Shown here in pieces: positions 17,440 through 26,387 of a stretch of DNA of 64,000 nt; the stretch's first letter is position 1, and every line of letters starts with the position of its first letter. The translations under genes were made by a program, and so were the position numbers. The stretch comes from Gammaproteobacteria bacterium (GTDB taxonomy: Bacteria > Pseudomonadota > Gammaproteobacteria > HK1), in assembly GCA_012103455.1 (NCBI GenBank), contig WLWT01000003.1, positions 124,001 to 188,000 on the forward strand. The letters are read 5' to 3'. The notes under the pieces were generated by a model. That model ran no database searches. It saw only the letters and a program-made list of their open reading frames with translations, and was not told the origin of the DNA.

Positions 17440-18740
17440 TTCGCCTCCACATACCAGCCGAGTTGCACAAGCCTGCCGCCAGTGTAAGCCGCCTCTACCG
17501 CGTAGGAGGCGATCCATGCGGCCAGCCCCAGGACCGCGCCATTCAGATCGCTGTACCAGAATACGGCGGTGCCTATAAGAGCAGCGGTGGTTAACCGCAT
17601 GAGTCCGGTGACAGCCAGGGCGCGGGTGAGACGGGCGCGCGACAGCAGCCCCCGAAACAGCGATGCGAAGCCCCAGCCGAAAGCCAAACCGGTCACTAGT
17701 AACATAGCTGGCGCGCAAGTCTTCACCAATTCATCGTCGAGCCCCATGATAGTGCGCAATACAGCCTCATTGAGCGGCGTGTAGAAAATGAGAGCCGCGG
17801 CCAGCGCCATGAACAACACGATCTGGACCGAGAAACGCAGCATTACCCGCGCATCCGCCCGCGATGCCGTCAAGGTTTGCCCACTTTGCGCGAGATTGCG
17901 CAAGGGGGCCATCAATAAGCCAGCTAAGCCGTGTACGACGCCAAACGCCGCTATCGTCATCTCCGCTTGCTCCAAACGCCCCAAGAACACATTGATGATG
18001 AAGACGGTGCCCATCTCCGCGCTGTTATTGAGCGCCAACGGCCACGAGAAGCGCCACAGTGCCATCAGGCTTGGCGGCGCCTGCGCGGGCGCGAGCGCCA
18101 GAAAGTCCTGCCAGGCGTAGCACCAAGCGTAGAGGGTCTCTGCCGCCATGCAGGTGACCAGCGCCGCCGCGCCAACCGCCGCCGCGCTATCGAGCAACAG
18201 CGGCCATACCAGCAAAGACGGCACTATGGAAGCTAGCCGTACCAATGTGCTTCTGGTGATGACCAAAGTGCGCCGGTTCAACATGAGCAGCGCGAAAGCG
18301 GTGCCGCGGGCCAGCAGTACGGGGGCGCTCAACATGAGGATGGCGGCAGAGAGTTTCGCCTCCTCTATAGCTTGGCGGCTAAGGCTGAATAATTCGCCGT
18401 AGAACCAATCGCCCATCGGTGTGACGGCGGTGGCAGCGATGAGCAGCAGTGGAAGGCTGAGCACCAAGACCATGAACTTGATGAGATGCAGTAAGTCAGT
18501 GCGGCTTTTAAGGTACGAAAGACTGAGGGCGACGGTGATTTCGGTGGCACTGGTTAGGGTGTAGTAGCAAGTAAATGCGGTGTTGAACGCAGCTAGGGAT
18601 GGACCTGGCGTTTCGCCGCGGGCGAGGAAGGCGTGAATGGCCGATTTGGAAATCATGTTCAGTTCCGTCATGAGGATGAGCGGAGTAAAGAAGGCGTAGG
18701 CCTCTCTAATGCGAAGAGGCGGGCGGGTTGGATTGGTCAT
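17436..18740 (-). CDS. MATE/MVF-superfamily membrane transporter
   Basis: A 434-residue protein with about twelve hydrophobic segments spread over its whole length, for example LIKFMVLVLSLPLLLIAATAV, FSVQIVLFMALAAALIFY and AMLLVTGLAFGWGFASLF. Repeated patterns (FTPLILMTELNMISKSAIHA at the N-terminus, WRFSWPLALNNSAEMGTVFI in the middle) fit the two-bundle MATE-like flippase fold. It most probably exports a small molecule or lipid-linked intermediate across the inner membrane. Translationally coupled to the cupin gene. Exact subfamily uncertain. Confidence 0.65.
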   Translation of the reverse strand: MTNPTRPPLRIREAYAFFTPLILMTELNMISKSAIHAFLARGETPGPSLAAFNTAFTCYYTLTSATEITVALSLSYLKSRTDLLHLIKFMVLVLSLPLLLIAATAVTPMGDWFYGELFSLSRQAIEEAKLSAAILMLSAPVLLARGTAFALLMLNRRTLVITRSTLVRLASIVPSLLVWPLLLDSAAAVGAAALVTCMAAETLYAWCYAWQDFLALAPAQAPPSLMALWRFSWPLALNNSAEMGTVFIINVFLGRLEQAEMTIAAFGVVHGLAGLLMAPLRNLAQSGQTLTASRADARVMLRFSVQIVLFMALAAALIFYTPLNEAVLRTIMGLDDELVKTCAPAMLLVTGLAFGWGFASLFRGLLSRARLTRALAVTGLMRLTTAALIGTAVFWYSDLNGAVLGLAAWIASYAVEAAYTGGRLVQLGWYVEAK

Positions 18741-18802
18741 TTAAGTTGGGTGGATCCCATCAGGCGGTATCGATGGCCGCGGTTAAGCGTCAAAAGACAT
18801 TA

Positions 18803-18946
18803 GGGCACCTCTAACAATGCACTTTTTCCACGATTGCGGCGTCAGCTCCCTGCTCGAATCCTCATGTATCACCTATACACTTATACTGCGGTTGCGCGCG
18901 GTGCTTCCTTGCACTCACGAAAAAATTATTATTTTTAGAGGTGCTC
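18803..18946 (+). mobile_element. MITE-1 copy A
   Basis: A 144-bp non-coding element with terminal inverted repeats GGGCACCTCTAACAAT and ATTTTTAGAGGTGCTC, flanked on both sides by ATTA, a probable target duplication. The same element occurs at 23366, 38602, 45275 and, in part, at 55855. No transposase with these ends is in the window. Confidence 0.85.
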
Positions 18947-19042
18947 ATTAACCTTTTCAGGTGAGCGCCCGCCGGCACTGGCGCCATGATAGCGTTGTCT
19001 TGCGAACGTTTAGGCTAGCGGCTTCACGGCGAAGGAGCGGGG

Positions 19043-19432
19043 GTGATGATAGAGGGTTTGATGTGTTGGAAGTGTGGTGGTGGCCTAGACACTGTGGTGC
19101 AGCCATTTCCACGTAGTGCCCAGTGTCCGCAATGTACGGTGGATTTGCACGTGTGCCACATGTGCAAATTCTTTGACCGTGGCGCGGCCCGTGGTTGCCG
19201 CGAACCGGTGGCCGAAGAAGTGCGTGACAAGGAGCGGGCCAATTTCTGTGGCTGGTTCATGCCGCGGCCGCCAGCGGAGGTGGCCGACGCGCCGGCGGCG
19301 GTGGAACGTGCGCAGAGCGAACTCGAATCCATGTTTGGCTTGACGCCCGGGAGTATTCCCGCAGCCACGGATGCTAACGCGGCGCGCGCGCGGCTAGATG
19401 CGCTGTTCGATAACGGCTCGAACAAAACCTAG
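19043..19432 (+). CDS. Zinc-ribbon-like small protein
   Basis: A 129-residue protein with several Cys pairs: MCWKCGGG and QCPQCT form a rubredoxin-like knuckle, then HVCHMCKFFDRGAARGCREP and NFCGWF. It resembles the conserved proteobacterial family with the pattern CHxCxFYD, CxExxAE and DKxxANFCxWF. The C-terminal 45 residues are low complexity (Ala-rich). Metal binding and a cytoplasmic location are likely; the role is unknown. Confidence 0.75.
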   Translation: MMIEGLMCWKCGGGLDTVVQPFPRSAQCPQCTVDLHVCHMCKFFDRGAARGCREPVAEEVRDKERANFCGWFMPRPPAEVADAPAAVERAQSELESMFGLTPGSIPAATDANAARARLDALFDNGSNKT

Positions 19433-19538
19433 ATGTAAGGCGCGCTGGACCATGGCGAACCGTGGGGTAAGCGTGAAGCCTTCGCAGGTACGGTCTGGTA
19501 ACCTATGACCGTCATCTCACATCCGTCGAGCTAAGACC

Positions 19539-20423
19539 ATGATCGCTGACGAGATCTTGAAAGTACCGCCGCGTGTGCTGCCGCAAAGCGACCGCCAACG
19601 CTACTTTTCAACCGGTTACCTGTGCGTTCAAAACGTGATTCCGGCCGATCAACTCGAAGAGCTTCGGGCCGTCACGAACGCGTTCACTGAGCGCTCTCGC
19701 AGTGTGTCGCAGTCCGACGATATCTTCGATCTGGCGCCGGAGCATTCGGCAGAGAAGCCGGTCGTGCGGCGGCTTAAATCTCCTGATATACAACATGACG
19801 CTTACTGGCGCCTGGCAACCGGTATTTTAGCCGATGTGGCGGCTGATTTGGTTGGACCCGACGTGGTGTTTCACCACTCGAAGTTGAACTTCAAGTGGTG
19901 TGACGAAAGCGATGAGGTGCATTGGCATCAAGACGCCCAGTTCTTTCCACACACCAACTACAACGTGCTAACCATAGGCGCCTATCTAACCGATACCGGT
20001 CCAGATGATGGCCCTCTGGCCGTGATCCCACGTAGCCATGAAGGTCCGCTCTACGATCAGTACGACACCAACGACACCTGGGTTGGCCATCTTAAAGCTG
20101 ATGATGTGGAATCGTTGGACCTTGAATCGATGAGCATCCTCACGGGAAGCGCCGGTTCTATTACCATCCATAGCTGCCGTACAGTGCATGGTTCTCCGGC
20201 GAGCCGCTCGCCTACCCCGCGGCCGTTGTTGTTGAACTGCTATACATCGGCGGACGCGCGGCCCTACACGCCCCATCCCCAGCCGACCCGCAATGCTTAT
20301 AGCATCGTGCGCGGCAAGCCGGCCCGCTGGGCGCACCATGATCCAAGACCCTGCCTCATCCCACCGGATTGGTCCGGTGGTTATACTTCGATCTACGCCG
20401 CTCAGGCGCGAGAGTCTGGTTAA
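19539..20423 (+). CDS. Phytanoyl-CoA dioxygenase (PhyH)-family enzyme
   Basis: Fe(II)/2-oxoglutarate oxygenase of 294 residues. The facial triad is visible: HWHQD (His130 and Asp132) and a distal His in TIHSCRTVHGSPASRS, followed by an Arg and RPLLLNCYTS for oxoglutarate binding. NKAxxAxxxxH-type sequence around KLNFKWCDESDEVHW fits this group. The next gene is an MFS transporter on the same strand 73 bp away. Substrate not predictable. Confidence 0.85.
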   Translation: MIADEILKVPPRVLPQSDRQRYFSTGYLCVQNVIPADQLEELRAVTNAFTERSRSVSQSDDIFDLAPEHSAEKPVVRRLKSPDIQHDAYWRLATGILADVAADLVGPDVVFHHSKLNFKWCDESDEVHWHQDAQFFPHTNYNVLTIGAYLTDTGPDDGPLAVIPRSHEGPLYDQYDTNDTWVGHLKADDVESLDLESMSILTGSAGSITIHSCRTVHGSPASRSPTPRPLLLNCYTSADARPYTPHPQPTRNAYSIVRGKPARWAHHDPRPCLIPPDWSGGYTSIYAAQARESG

Positions 20424-20496
20424 ACTCCGATCCCGAGCGCCATCTTCCACTGCCCGCGCCGTATAGGTGTGGGGTCAAGCAACTTGAGCGGTACCG

Positions 20497-21687
20497 GTGC
20501 AGGCATATCTGCGTAACCGTGAATTCCGCTGCCTGAGTATAGGCAGCGCCTGGCACGCGGCTAGCTTTCAGGGCGAGCAAGTGCTGGTGGGTGTCCTGGC
20601 CTATCAACTCACCGGTTCGACCCAATGGGTAGGTATCGCCTATGCACTGGCGTTTTTGCCCATGTTGCTCATCGGTATTCCCGCCGGCGCCACCGCCGAT
20701 CGGCTTGACCGGCGCCGCTTGCTTCCGCGCCTTGAGCTAGTGCAGATAATCATCATGGCCGTGATGGCAGCGCTCTATGCTTACGGCTTCGGCTCGTTGC
20801 CGCTGGTGTTGGTATTTACCTTTGTCTCAGGTTGCGTGCGGGCCATGGTGCATCCGGTGCGGCTTAGTTACGCGCACGATGTCATCGGCGCGAGTCAACT
20901 GGTCGGCGCGCTCGGATTTTTGAGTGTTACCAGCCGTATCGGGCAACTGATCGGTGCCCTGGCCGCCGGTTTTCTATTCGAATACCGCGGGGCTGTCGCC
21001 GCGTTGATCGCGCTTGTTTTATTCCACGCTGTCGCGTTCGTATTGCTGTCGAAGCTTCAAACCGGCGGGCAGCCGAAAGAGATTATCGGCGTGCCGTTCA
21101 AAGAGACTTGTATCGAGTATCTACGCGAACTTCGCCACAACCCCGTCCTGTGGCGCCTGACGGTTCTCGCCTCCATTGTCGAAGTTTTTGGTTTTTCTTT
21201 TGCTACCGCACTGCCGGAGTTGGCCGCCGAACGCCTGCGTGTCGGATCGGATGGTCTGGGATTACTGCACGGTGCCCGTTCCATCGGTGGCATGTTGGCG
21301 GCGTTAGCGCTCACTTACTGTGGCGCGCTGAATGCGAAAAGCATGGTTTACACGGGTGTAATCGTGGGTTTTGGGGTATCACTGCTGGTATTGGCCGCTG
21401 TGCCTAGCCTTGCGTTAGCCCTGATCGCCGTTGCGCTAGTCGCTGCTTGCGCGGCGTCATGCGATGTTCTGGTGCAATCCATGATGCAACTTTGCGTAGC
21501 CGATAAGCTGCGCGGGCGGGCCATGGGGGCCTGGGTGCTGGCGCTTGGCGCTGGACCTGTGGGCCACGTGGAGGTGGGCCTCCTAGCCGGCTTCGCCGGC
21601 GCGGGCGCCGCGCTTGCTACCAACGCAGTGGTGTTATTGCTGACCGGTGCGCTGGCTTATGCCGTTGTGCGCGAGCGCCCGTTGTAG
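20497..21687 (+). CDS. MFS transporter (enterobactin-exporter-like MFS_3)
   Basis: A 396-residue protein with about twelve hydrophobic helices. It starts at GTG 20497 with QAYLRNREFRCLSIGSAWHA, a typical MFS_3 N-terminus. The cytoplasmic loop motif GATADRLDRRRLLPRLE matches the MFS motif A (GxxADRxxRR). Expected to be an inner-membrane exporter. It follows the PhyH-family gene and may share its transcript. Substrate unknown. Confidence 0.85.
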   Translation: MQAYLRNREFRCLSIGSAWHAASFQGEQVLVGVLAYQLTGSTQWVGIAYALAFLPMLLIGIPAGATADRLDRRRLLPRLELVQIIIMAVMAALYAYGFGSLPLVLVFTFVSGCVRAMVHPVRLSYAHDVIGASQLVGALGFLSVTSRIGQLIGALAAGFLFEYRGAVAALIALVLFHAVAFVLLSKLQTGGQPKEIIGVPFKETCIEYLRELRHNPVLWRLTVLASIVEVFGFSFATALPELAAERLRVGSDGLGLLHGARSIGGMLAALALTYCGALNAKSMVYTGVIVGFGVSLLVLAAVPSLALALIAVALVAACAASCDVLVQSMMQLCVADKLRGRAMGAWVLALGAGPVGHVEVGLLAGFAGAGAALATNAVVLLLTGALAYAVVRERPL

Positions 21688-21694
21688 TGGATAT

Positions 21695-21811
21695 CTATAG
21701 CCGTTGGGCTTCAGTTGCGATGCGGCCCCGCGCTGCCACGTCTTTTAATTCGTCGAACAACTTCGGCACCATAAAGCCGGCGCGGGTATACAACCTTTGG
21801 GCAGCATGATT
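21695..21811 (-). pseudogene. GNAT acetyltransferase, C-terminal scrap
   Basis: A 38-residue frame ending at 21695 reads NHAAQRLYTRAGFMVPKLFD, then ELKDVAARGRIATEAQRL. NxAAxxLYxxxGF is the conserved final strand and helix region of GNAT N-acetyltransferases. Upstream on the minus strand the frame is lost. The interval 21812-22161 holds no gene I can support. Confidence 0.55.
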
Positions 21812-22161
21812 CGTTCGGCGTGTTTATTGGCGAGCGGGTGCCGCACGGCTTGTTCCCGATCGGCGTGAGTGGTGGATAGTTGCGCAAGAGCATGAAGAGT
21901 ATGCACCCACGGCAACAAGATACTTCAATCGTGGACGCCCGCTTTTCGTAGTGCGGTAGCTATACGGGAATCACGGTCTCCTGGAGCCAACCGGCCTAGC
22001 CCCGTGGCACCCGATCGGGTCCAAGCTAGCCGCTGTAGCGGCACCTTCCCAACCGGCTTATACTCCCCATCCGCCAGCTTCGCCGTGCCCCGTGTTACGG
22101 CACCACTTGGCGCCATCTCACACCTATCAACCTGCTAATTACACACCGAGGATCGAATCCC

Positions 22162-23253
22162 ATGGGGTTCAAATGCGGAATCGTTGGGTTGCCCAATGTG
22201 GGTAAGTCAACCCTATTCAATGCACTTACCAATTCGGGGATCGCCGCGGAGAATTATCCGTTTTGCACCATCGAACCCAATATCGGCATCGTGCCGGTGC
22301 CGGACTCCAGGCTTCAGATCATCGCGGATATCGTCAATCCGGCTAAAGTGGTGCCGACCACCATGGAGTTCGTGGATATCGCGGGACTGGTTGCTGGTGC
22401 CAGCAAAGGTGAAGGGCTTGGCAACAAGTTTTTGGCCCACGTACGGGAGGTGGATGCCATCGCCCATGTGGTGCGCTGTTTCGAGCACGATGATGTGGTG
22501 CACGTGGACGGTAAGGTGGATCCCGCCGCCGATATCGAGATCATCGATACCGAATTGCTGCTGGCGGACATGGACAGCGCCGCCCGGGCCCATGAACGGA
22601 CCGGTAAATTAGCCAAGGCAGGTGGCCGGGATTTGGTGCAACGCCATGCACTGATGGGCCGGGTGCGCGAGCATTTGGAGGCAGGTCAGCCGGCGCGCAC
22701 CTTGGGACTGGATAAAGAAGACGCGGCTGCTATCGGCGATCTGCGCCTGATCACGGCTAAGCCAGTGATGTTCGTGGCCAATATTGATGAGGACGGATTC
22801 ACCGGTAACCCGCGCTTGGATGCGGTGCAAAAAATAGCCCAGAACATCGGCGCGCGGGTGGTTCCGGTGTGCGCCGCCATCGAAGCGGAGATAGCCGAAT
22901 TGCCGGCTGCTGAAGCGACCGAGTTCTTGAGCGAACTCGGCCTTGAAGAGCCCGGCTTGAACCGCGTTATCCGCGCCGGTTATGAGTTACTTACATTGCA
23001 GACTTTCTTCACTGCCGGACCTAAAGAGGCGCGGGCGTGGACGATCAAGTCGAACGCCACGGCGCCGCAGGGCGCCGGGCGTGTTCACACCGATTTTGAG
23101 AAAGGGTTCATTCGCGCTGAAGTCATCGGCTACGACGACTATGTGCGCTATCGGGGCGAAACGGGTGCCAAGGAGGCGGGCCGCTGGCGCCTGGAAGGTA
23201 AGGACTACCGCCTACAAGAGGGCGACGTGGTGCACTTTCGCTTCAATGTTTAG
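22162..23253 (+). CDS. ychF: YchF/OLA1-family P-loop ATPase
   Basis: A 363-residue protein with the family-specific order of motifs: Walker A GLPNVGKSTLFNAL at residues 8-21, the switch region NYPFCTIEPNIGIVPVPDSR, G3-like DIAGLVAGASKGEG, and the C-terminal TGS domain (FFTAGPKEARAWTI, then GAGRVHTDFEKGFIRAEVI). YchF binds ATP rather than GTP, associates with ribosomes and responds to redox state. It is intact and GC-rich, in contrast with the island that follows. Function name is from the family. Confidence 0.95.
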   Translation: MGFKCGIVGLPNVGKSTLFNALTNSGIAAENYPFCTIEPNIGIVPVPDSRLQIIADIVNPAKVVPTTMEFVDIAGLVAGASKGEGLGNKFLAHVREVDAIAHVVRCFEHDDVVHVDGKVDPAADIEIIDTELLLADMDSAARAHERTGKLAKAGGRDLVQRHALMGRVREHLEAGQPARTLGLDKEDAAAIGDLRLITAKPVMFVANIDEDGFTGNPRLDAVQKIAQNIGARVVPVCAAIEAEIAELPAAEATEFLSELGLEEPGLNRVIRAGYELLTLQTFFTAGPKEARAWTIKSNATAPQGAGRVHTDFEKGFIRAEVIGYDDYVRYRGETGAKEAGRWRLEGKDYRLQEGDVVHFRFNV

Positions 23254-23365
23254 CGGAGCACCTGCATCACGAGATTGATTCATCACATGGGTTCTAGCAC
23301 GCCAAGCCCGGTCAAGCGGCGCGCGGAGAATACCTCCTCTACATACGACAACCCTCGTGCCTTAA

Positions 23366-23656
23366 GGGCACCTCTAAAAATGCACTTTTTCCGCGATTGC
23401 GGCGTCAGCGCCGTGCTCGAATCCTCATGTATCACCTATCACTGCTGTCCCATAGAGCATACTAACCCTTTGAAATTTCTGGAAAAACTGTTTTCATGCC
23501 TCAAACACAATGCCATAGTCAATTTTTTATGGAAATCAATAGGTTATACGCTGTGTTTAACTATTTTGTGGGACAGCAGTGATGACCTATACACTACGGT
23601 TGTGCGCGCGGTGCTTCCTTGCACTCACGAAACAATGACTATTTTTAGAGGCGCCC
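23366..23656 (+). mobile_element. MITE-1 copy B, carrying a nested MITE-2
   Basis: Left half (GGGCACCTCTAAAAAT to ATCACCTAT at 23439) and right half (ATGACCTATACAC to AGAGGCGCCC) are those of MITE-1. The middle is a second element (23440-23581). TTAA precedes and TTGA follows, a probable imperfect target duplication. Confidence 0.85.
23440..23581 (+). mobile_element. MITE-2, a non-autonomous derivative of the IS4-type element
   Basis: A 142-bp element with ends CACTGCTGTCCCA and TGGGACAGCAGTG, the same terminal inverted repeats as the full IS copies at 27246 and 41454. It is flanked by ATCACCTAT and ATGACCTAT (9-bp duplication, one mismatch). It has no coding capacity, so it was probably mobilised by that IS transposase. 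Confidence 0.85.
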
Positions 23657-23876
23657 TTGAGCTTGTGCGTTCTGCGATTCGTTCCCCGCGCTTCCGCTTC
23701 ATGTTGGAGTAAGCGATCACCGCTGCTCTTGCCGGCGTAGAAAGGCGTTCCATCGGGGAGAGCCAGTACACAGACGTAATGTGGTTAAGAGAAGCACCTA
23801 ACTGCATTTGCGGCAGACTTTCGGTCTAGAAGCTCAAACATGCACTGTCACGACGCCAGCCACGCGGCATCTGTCC

Positions 23877-23947
23877 GCCCAACGCTTAACTCACCGGAAA
23901 AATGCGATCGCAGCGAGTATTTTGTCCGGTGGAGCTACTTGTTAGAA
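23877..23947 (-). other. attC site of the LRAT-like cassette
   Basis: Bounded by GCCCAAC (23877-23883; GTTGGGC on the minus strand, perfect GTTRRRY) and GTTAGAA (23941-23947). The arms CACCGGAC and TCCGGTG with adjoining AAAAT and ATTTT runs form an imperfect stem with a GC-rich loop, typical of attC. The stop of the 23935-24438 gene lies inside the site. Confidence 0.8.
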
Positions 23948-24438
23948 ATCTCATGATCTTTTGCTAACGCAACAAGCCCTGCTGCCACCAATACAGCTAC
24001 GGCTGCATTTTTGAAAGGACTTTTTTCACCTGGCGTGAGCAATGCAGCTAGTGCTGCAGCACCGCCAGCTGCTTTAATTACAGCATTGTCACTTATTATG
24101 GCAGCACCAGCACCTAAAGCTGCAATGAAGTAGTGTTGAATCTGTGTACTTTCAACTTCTAACCCGTGAGCAAGACGAGCAAAATGTTCGCAGTTATTCT
24201 CTATTAAATCGTACGGCATTCCAAGATAACGCTCGGCTTTAGCAACGGCTGATTCAGGATTTTCACTGGTAATGCTACTAACTTGAATTGCTTTACCCTC
24301 AGCGAAGCTTGCCTCTGGTTCTTTTATAACCATTAACCGTTTTTTTGAATTATGTATGACATTTCCACTGCCGTCCGCTATGCCATAGTGTAAGAAAGTA
24401 CCAAGATTTAGTTTAAGGGTTGTCCCTGCGGGATACAT
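23935..24438 (-). CDS. LRAT-domain (NlpC/P60-like) cassette protein
   Basis: A 167-residue protein. FLHYGIADGSGNVIH (His17) and YDLIENNCEHFARL (Cys83) are the His and Cys motifs of lecithin:retinol-acyltransferase-like thiol enzymes (HYGI and NCEHF). The C-terminal 60 residues are Ala/Gly-rich and hydrophobic (FIAALGAGAAII, AAGGAAALAALL), suggesting membrane association. It is flanked by attC sites on both sides and lacks a strong promoter, so it is a gene cassette. Bacterial LRAT proteins may act on lipids or as phage-related hydrolases; the substrate is unknown here. Confidence 0.8.
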   Translation of the reverse strand: MYPAGTTLKLNLGTFLHYGIADGSGNVIHNSKKRLMVIKEPEASFAEGKAIQVSSITSENPESAVAKAERYLGMPYDLIENNCEHFARLAHGLEVESTQIQHYFIAALGAGAAIISDNAVIKAAGGAAALAALLTPGEKSPFKNAAVAVLVAAGLVALAKDHEISNK

Positions 24439-24456
24439 CTATTGTCTCCTTTTAAT

Positions 24457-24516
24457 CTCTAACGTTGGGCTAAACGGCGCGGGTTTACGAGCGTCCGCTT
24501 GAGCCCCTTGTTAAGT
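24457..24516 (-). other. Classical 59-base-element attC site
   Basis: A 60-bp site bounded by CTCTAAC (24457-24463) and GTTAAGT (24510-24516). Arms ACGTTGGGCTAAAC and GCGTCCGCTTGAGCC resemble standard attC L and R boxes (minus strand ACTTAAC, then AGCCCAACGTTAGAG). It separates the LRAT cassette from a preceding small cassette. Confidence 0.75.
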
Positions 24517-24646
24517 TTTTCTTTACTTCTTGTCCAACTAATTCTAAAAACATACGTAGCGCATGATTGACAGACTCGGAATCTTTTAGGGTTGTGATTT
24601 CCTCAGCCGTTAACTCGGGTGCGGAAAGGTCAAAGGTTAGGGACAT
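24485..24646 (-). CDS. 53-residue cassette ORF
   Basis: Starts at ATG 24646 with a good ribosome site (AGGAGCTTCTA before the ATG). It reads MSLTFDLSAPELTAEEITTL, then KDSESVNHALRMFLELVGQE, and its last ten residues (LTRGSSGRS) run into the attC site, a normal feature of cassette genes. It is acidic with one amphipathic helix. I do not recognise the family; it could be an antitoxin-like or regulatory peptide. Confidence 0.5.
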   Translation of the reverse strand: MSLTFDLSAPELTAEEITTLKDSESVNHALRMFLELVGQEVKKNLTRGSSGRS

Positions 24647-24867
24647 TAGAAGCTCCTATTATATAATAAAAAAGTTCGAGCCAGAAAGATTGCTCGGTTA
24701 ATTCATATACGTTATCAAAGGAGATAGGCTGCATTCTCCTGTGTATGCTCGGTACATGAGAGTACACGCAACCCGTTATAATACAATGTTCCAGAAAGAC
24801 AATGGGAAAGAACAGGGAAGGGTGATTTGTCTGAACTTACTGATAGGCGGTCACTGTGAAGCAGTTT

Positions 24868-25254
24868 TTAGGAGATATCTTCTGTCCTGGTTCGATGATC
24901 TTCTGAAAAATAATCAACTGTCAATTCAGTTCCTTTGGGGATGTCCACAAGGGCCCGGTCTCCCTTGCTGCTCGATTGAAGATTATGCTCCGGGCTGTGG
25001 TTCATATACTGGGCATTATCAAGGGTCAGGCAGTAATTATCCGCTCCAAAAGGATAGGGCACAGCATGGGAGATAATAAATTCTTTTGCTGACTCAGGGC
25101 AATCGGCCAACTGTTCAGGGCTGAGGATAATATCAATTAACGGATCAAATTGCCAAACCAGGGTTCCTTTTGCGATAAATTCATCGGCAAAAACGCCAAC
25201 ACCATGAATGGAACTTGTATCAAGATACGTCTTTACTACTACTTCGGCAAAAGA
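24868..25254 (-). pseudogene. SET-domain protein, 5' end removed by IS630
   Basis: The minus-strand frame is open from the IS630 edge to TGA at 24868. It reads VKTYLDTSSIHGVGVFADEF, then AKGTLVWQFDPLID, then YMNHSPEHNLQSS and ALVDIPKGTELTVDYF. These are the SET-domain landmarks (G-x-G near the N-terminus, NHS with N-x-x, and GxELTxDY), which bind S-adenosylmethionine and form the lysine channel. About 128 residues survive. The start codon is missing because IS630 ends at 25255; an internal TTG at 25110 would give only the C-terminal half. Bacterial SET proteins are thought to methylate proteins. Confidence 0.75.
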
Positions 25255-26330
25255 TTACCCGACACAAATTAATAAAATGTGTTATAGTGATGCTATGAAA
25301 AAGACAGACGGTCGCTCACTGCCCCATTCCGCGCGAGAAGCCATCCGTAGGCACGCGGTTGCGCAAGTATTATCGGGTGAAAGCCCTGAAAAAGTAATTA
25401 AAGCCCTCGGATTTCATCGTTCTTGCATTGACGATTGCTTATCCAGGTATGAGCGAGGTGGTGAACAGGCGCTGTCCACCGGCAAGATCACGGGTCGCCC
25501 AAGAAAGTGTCCCGATGAATGTGCGGATCGCTTACGTGAACGGGTTAAAACGAATCCGTTGCAATTGGATTGTCACGATGCCCTGTGGACGCGCTCGATG
25601 ATTCAGATATGACTGAAAGACAAATTTGGCATCGAAGTCAGCGAGCGTTCGGTGGGCAATAGCCTGTCTCGTTGGGGGATGAGTGCGCAGCGCCCTGGGT
25701 TTAAGGCATACGAGCAAGACCCTGCTCAGGTTAAGGTATGGTTAAAGGAAACTTGGCCTGAAGTACAACAAGAAGCGAAAAGGCGCCGAGCGCGGGTCTA
25801 TTTTGGCGACGAATCGACGATCCGGTCGGATTATCATCGTGGTACTACTTGGGGAGTACGGGGTGATACGCCGGTTGTAGCGAAAACGGGTCGGCGCTTT
25901 AGCGTGAATAGGCTGTCAGCCGTTTCGCCGAAGGGTCACCTGCGTTTTATGGTGAGCGAATCACGGGTAACCGCAGGCGTTTTTATCGACTTTCCAAGGC
26001 GTTTGCTGCACAACGCCAAGCGATCGGTCTATTGGCTTGTTGATGGCCATCCCATTCATCGAGCCAAGAAAGTGCAAGAATTTGTCCGCACTAGCCAAGG
26101 TAAGCTCACGTTAGTATGGTTACCGCCGTATTCACCGGAACTCAATCCTGATGAGCTAGTATGGCATCACGTAAAAAGCCAACGGATTGGGCGGACAGTG
26201 GTGGCTACAAAGGAGCAACGGGTGGCCTTGGCTCGTTCGGTGTTGCACTCACTGCAACAGAATATGCAAATAATTAAACGGTTTTTCTATGAAAAGCATG
26301 TCAGATATATTCTGAATTGATGTCGGGTAA
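25255..26330 (+). mobile_element. IS630-family insertion sequence
   Basis: An element of 1,076 bp with ends TTACCCGACACAAATT and, at the right, AATTGATGTCGGGTAA (imperfect inverted repeats). It encodes one transposase frame. A TA target duplication, usual in the family, could not be confirmed at the ends I chose. The insertion has cut the start off the SET-domain gene. Confidence 0.8.
25295..26320 (+). pseudogene. IS630-family transposase with one in-frame TGA
   Basis: From ATG 25295 (MKKTDGRSLPHSAREAIRRH) the helix-turn-helix part is followed by a TGA at 25610-25612. The same frame then continues LKDKFGIEVSERSVGNSLSR to 26320. Catalytic DDE residues are visible: VYFGDESTI, WLVDGHPIH and LPPYSPELNPDELVWHHVK. 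A CGA-to-TGA change is the likely cause of the stop. Without readthrough the element is inactive. Confidence 0.85.
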
Positions 26331-26387
26331 TTTTTTTCCGAATTAGTAATAACATAGAGCTATACCCATCACACTTCAAGATGCGAA

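Noticed and set aside
24741..25076. Plus-strand ORF of 111 codons
   Set aside because: It is antisense to the SET-domain reading frame, which has clear motifs.
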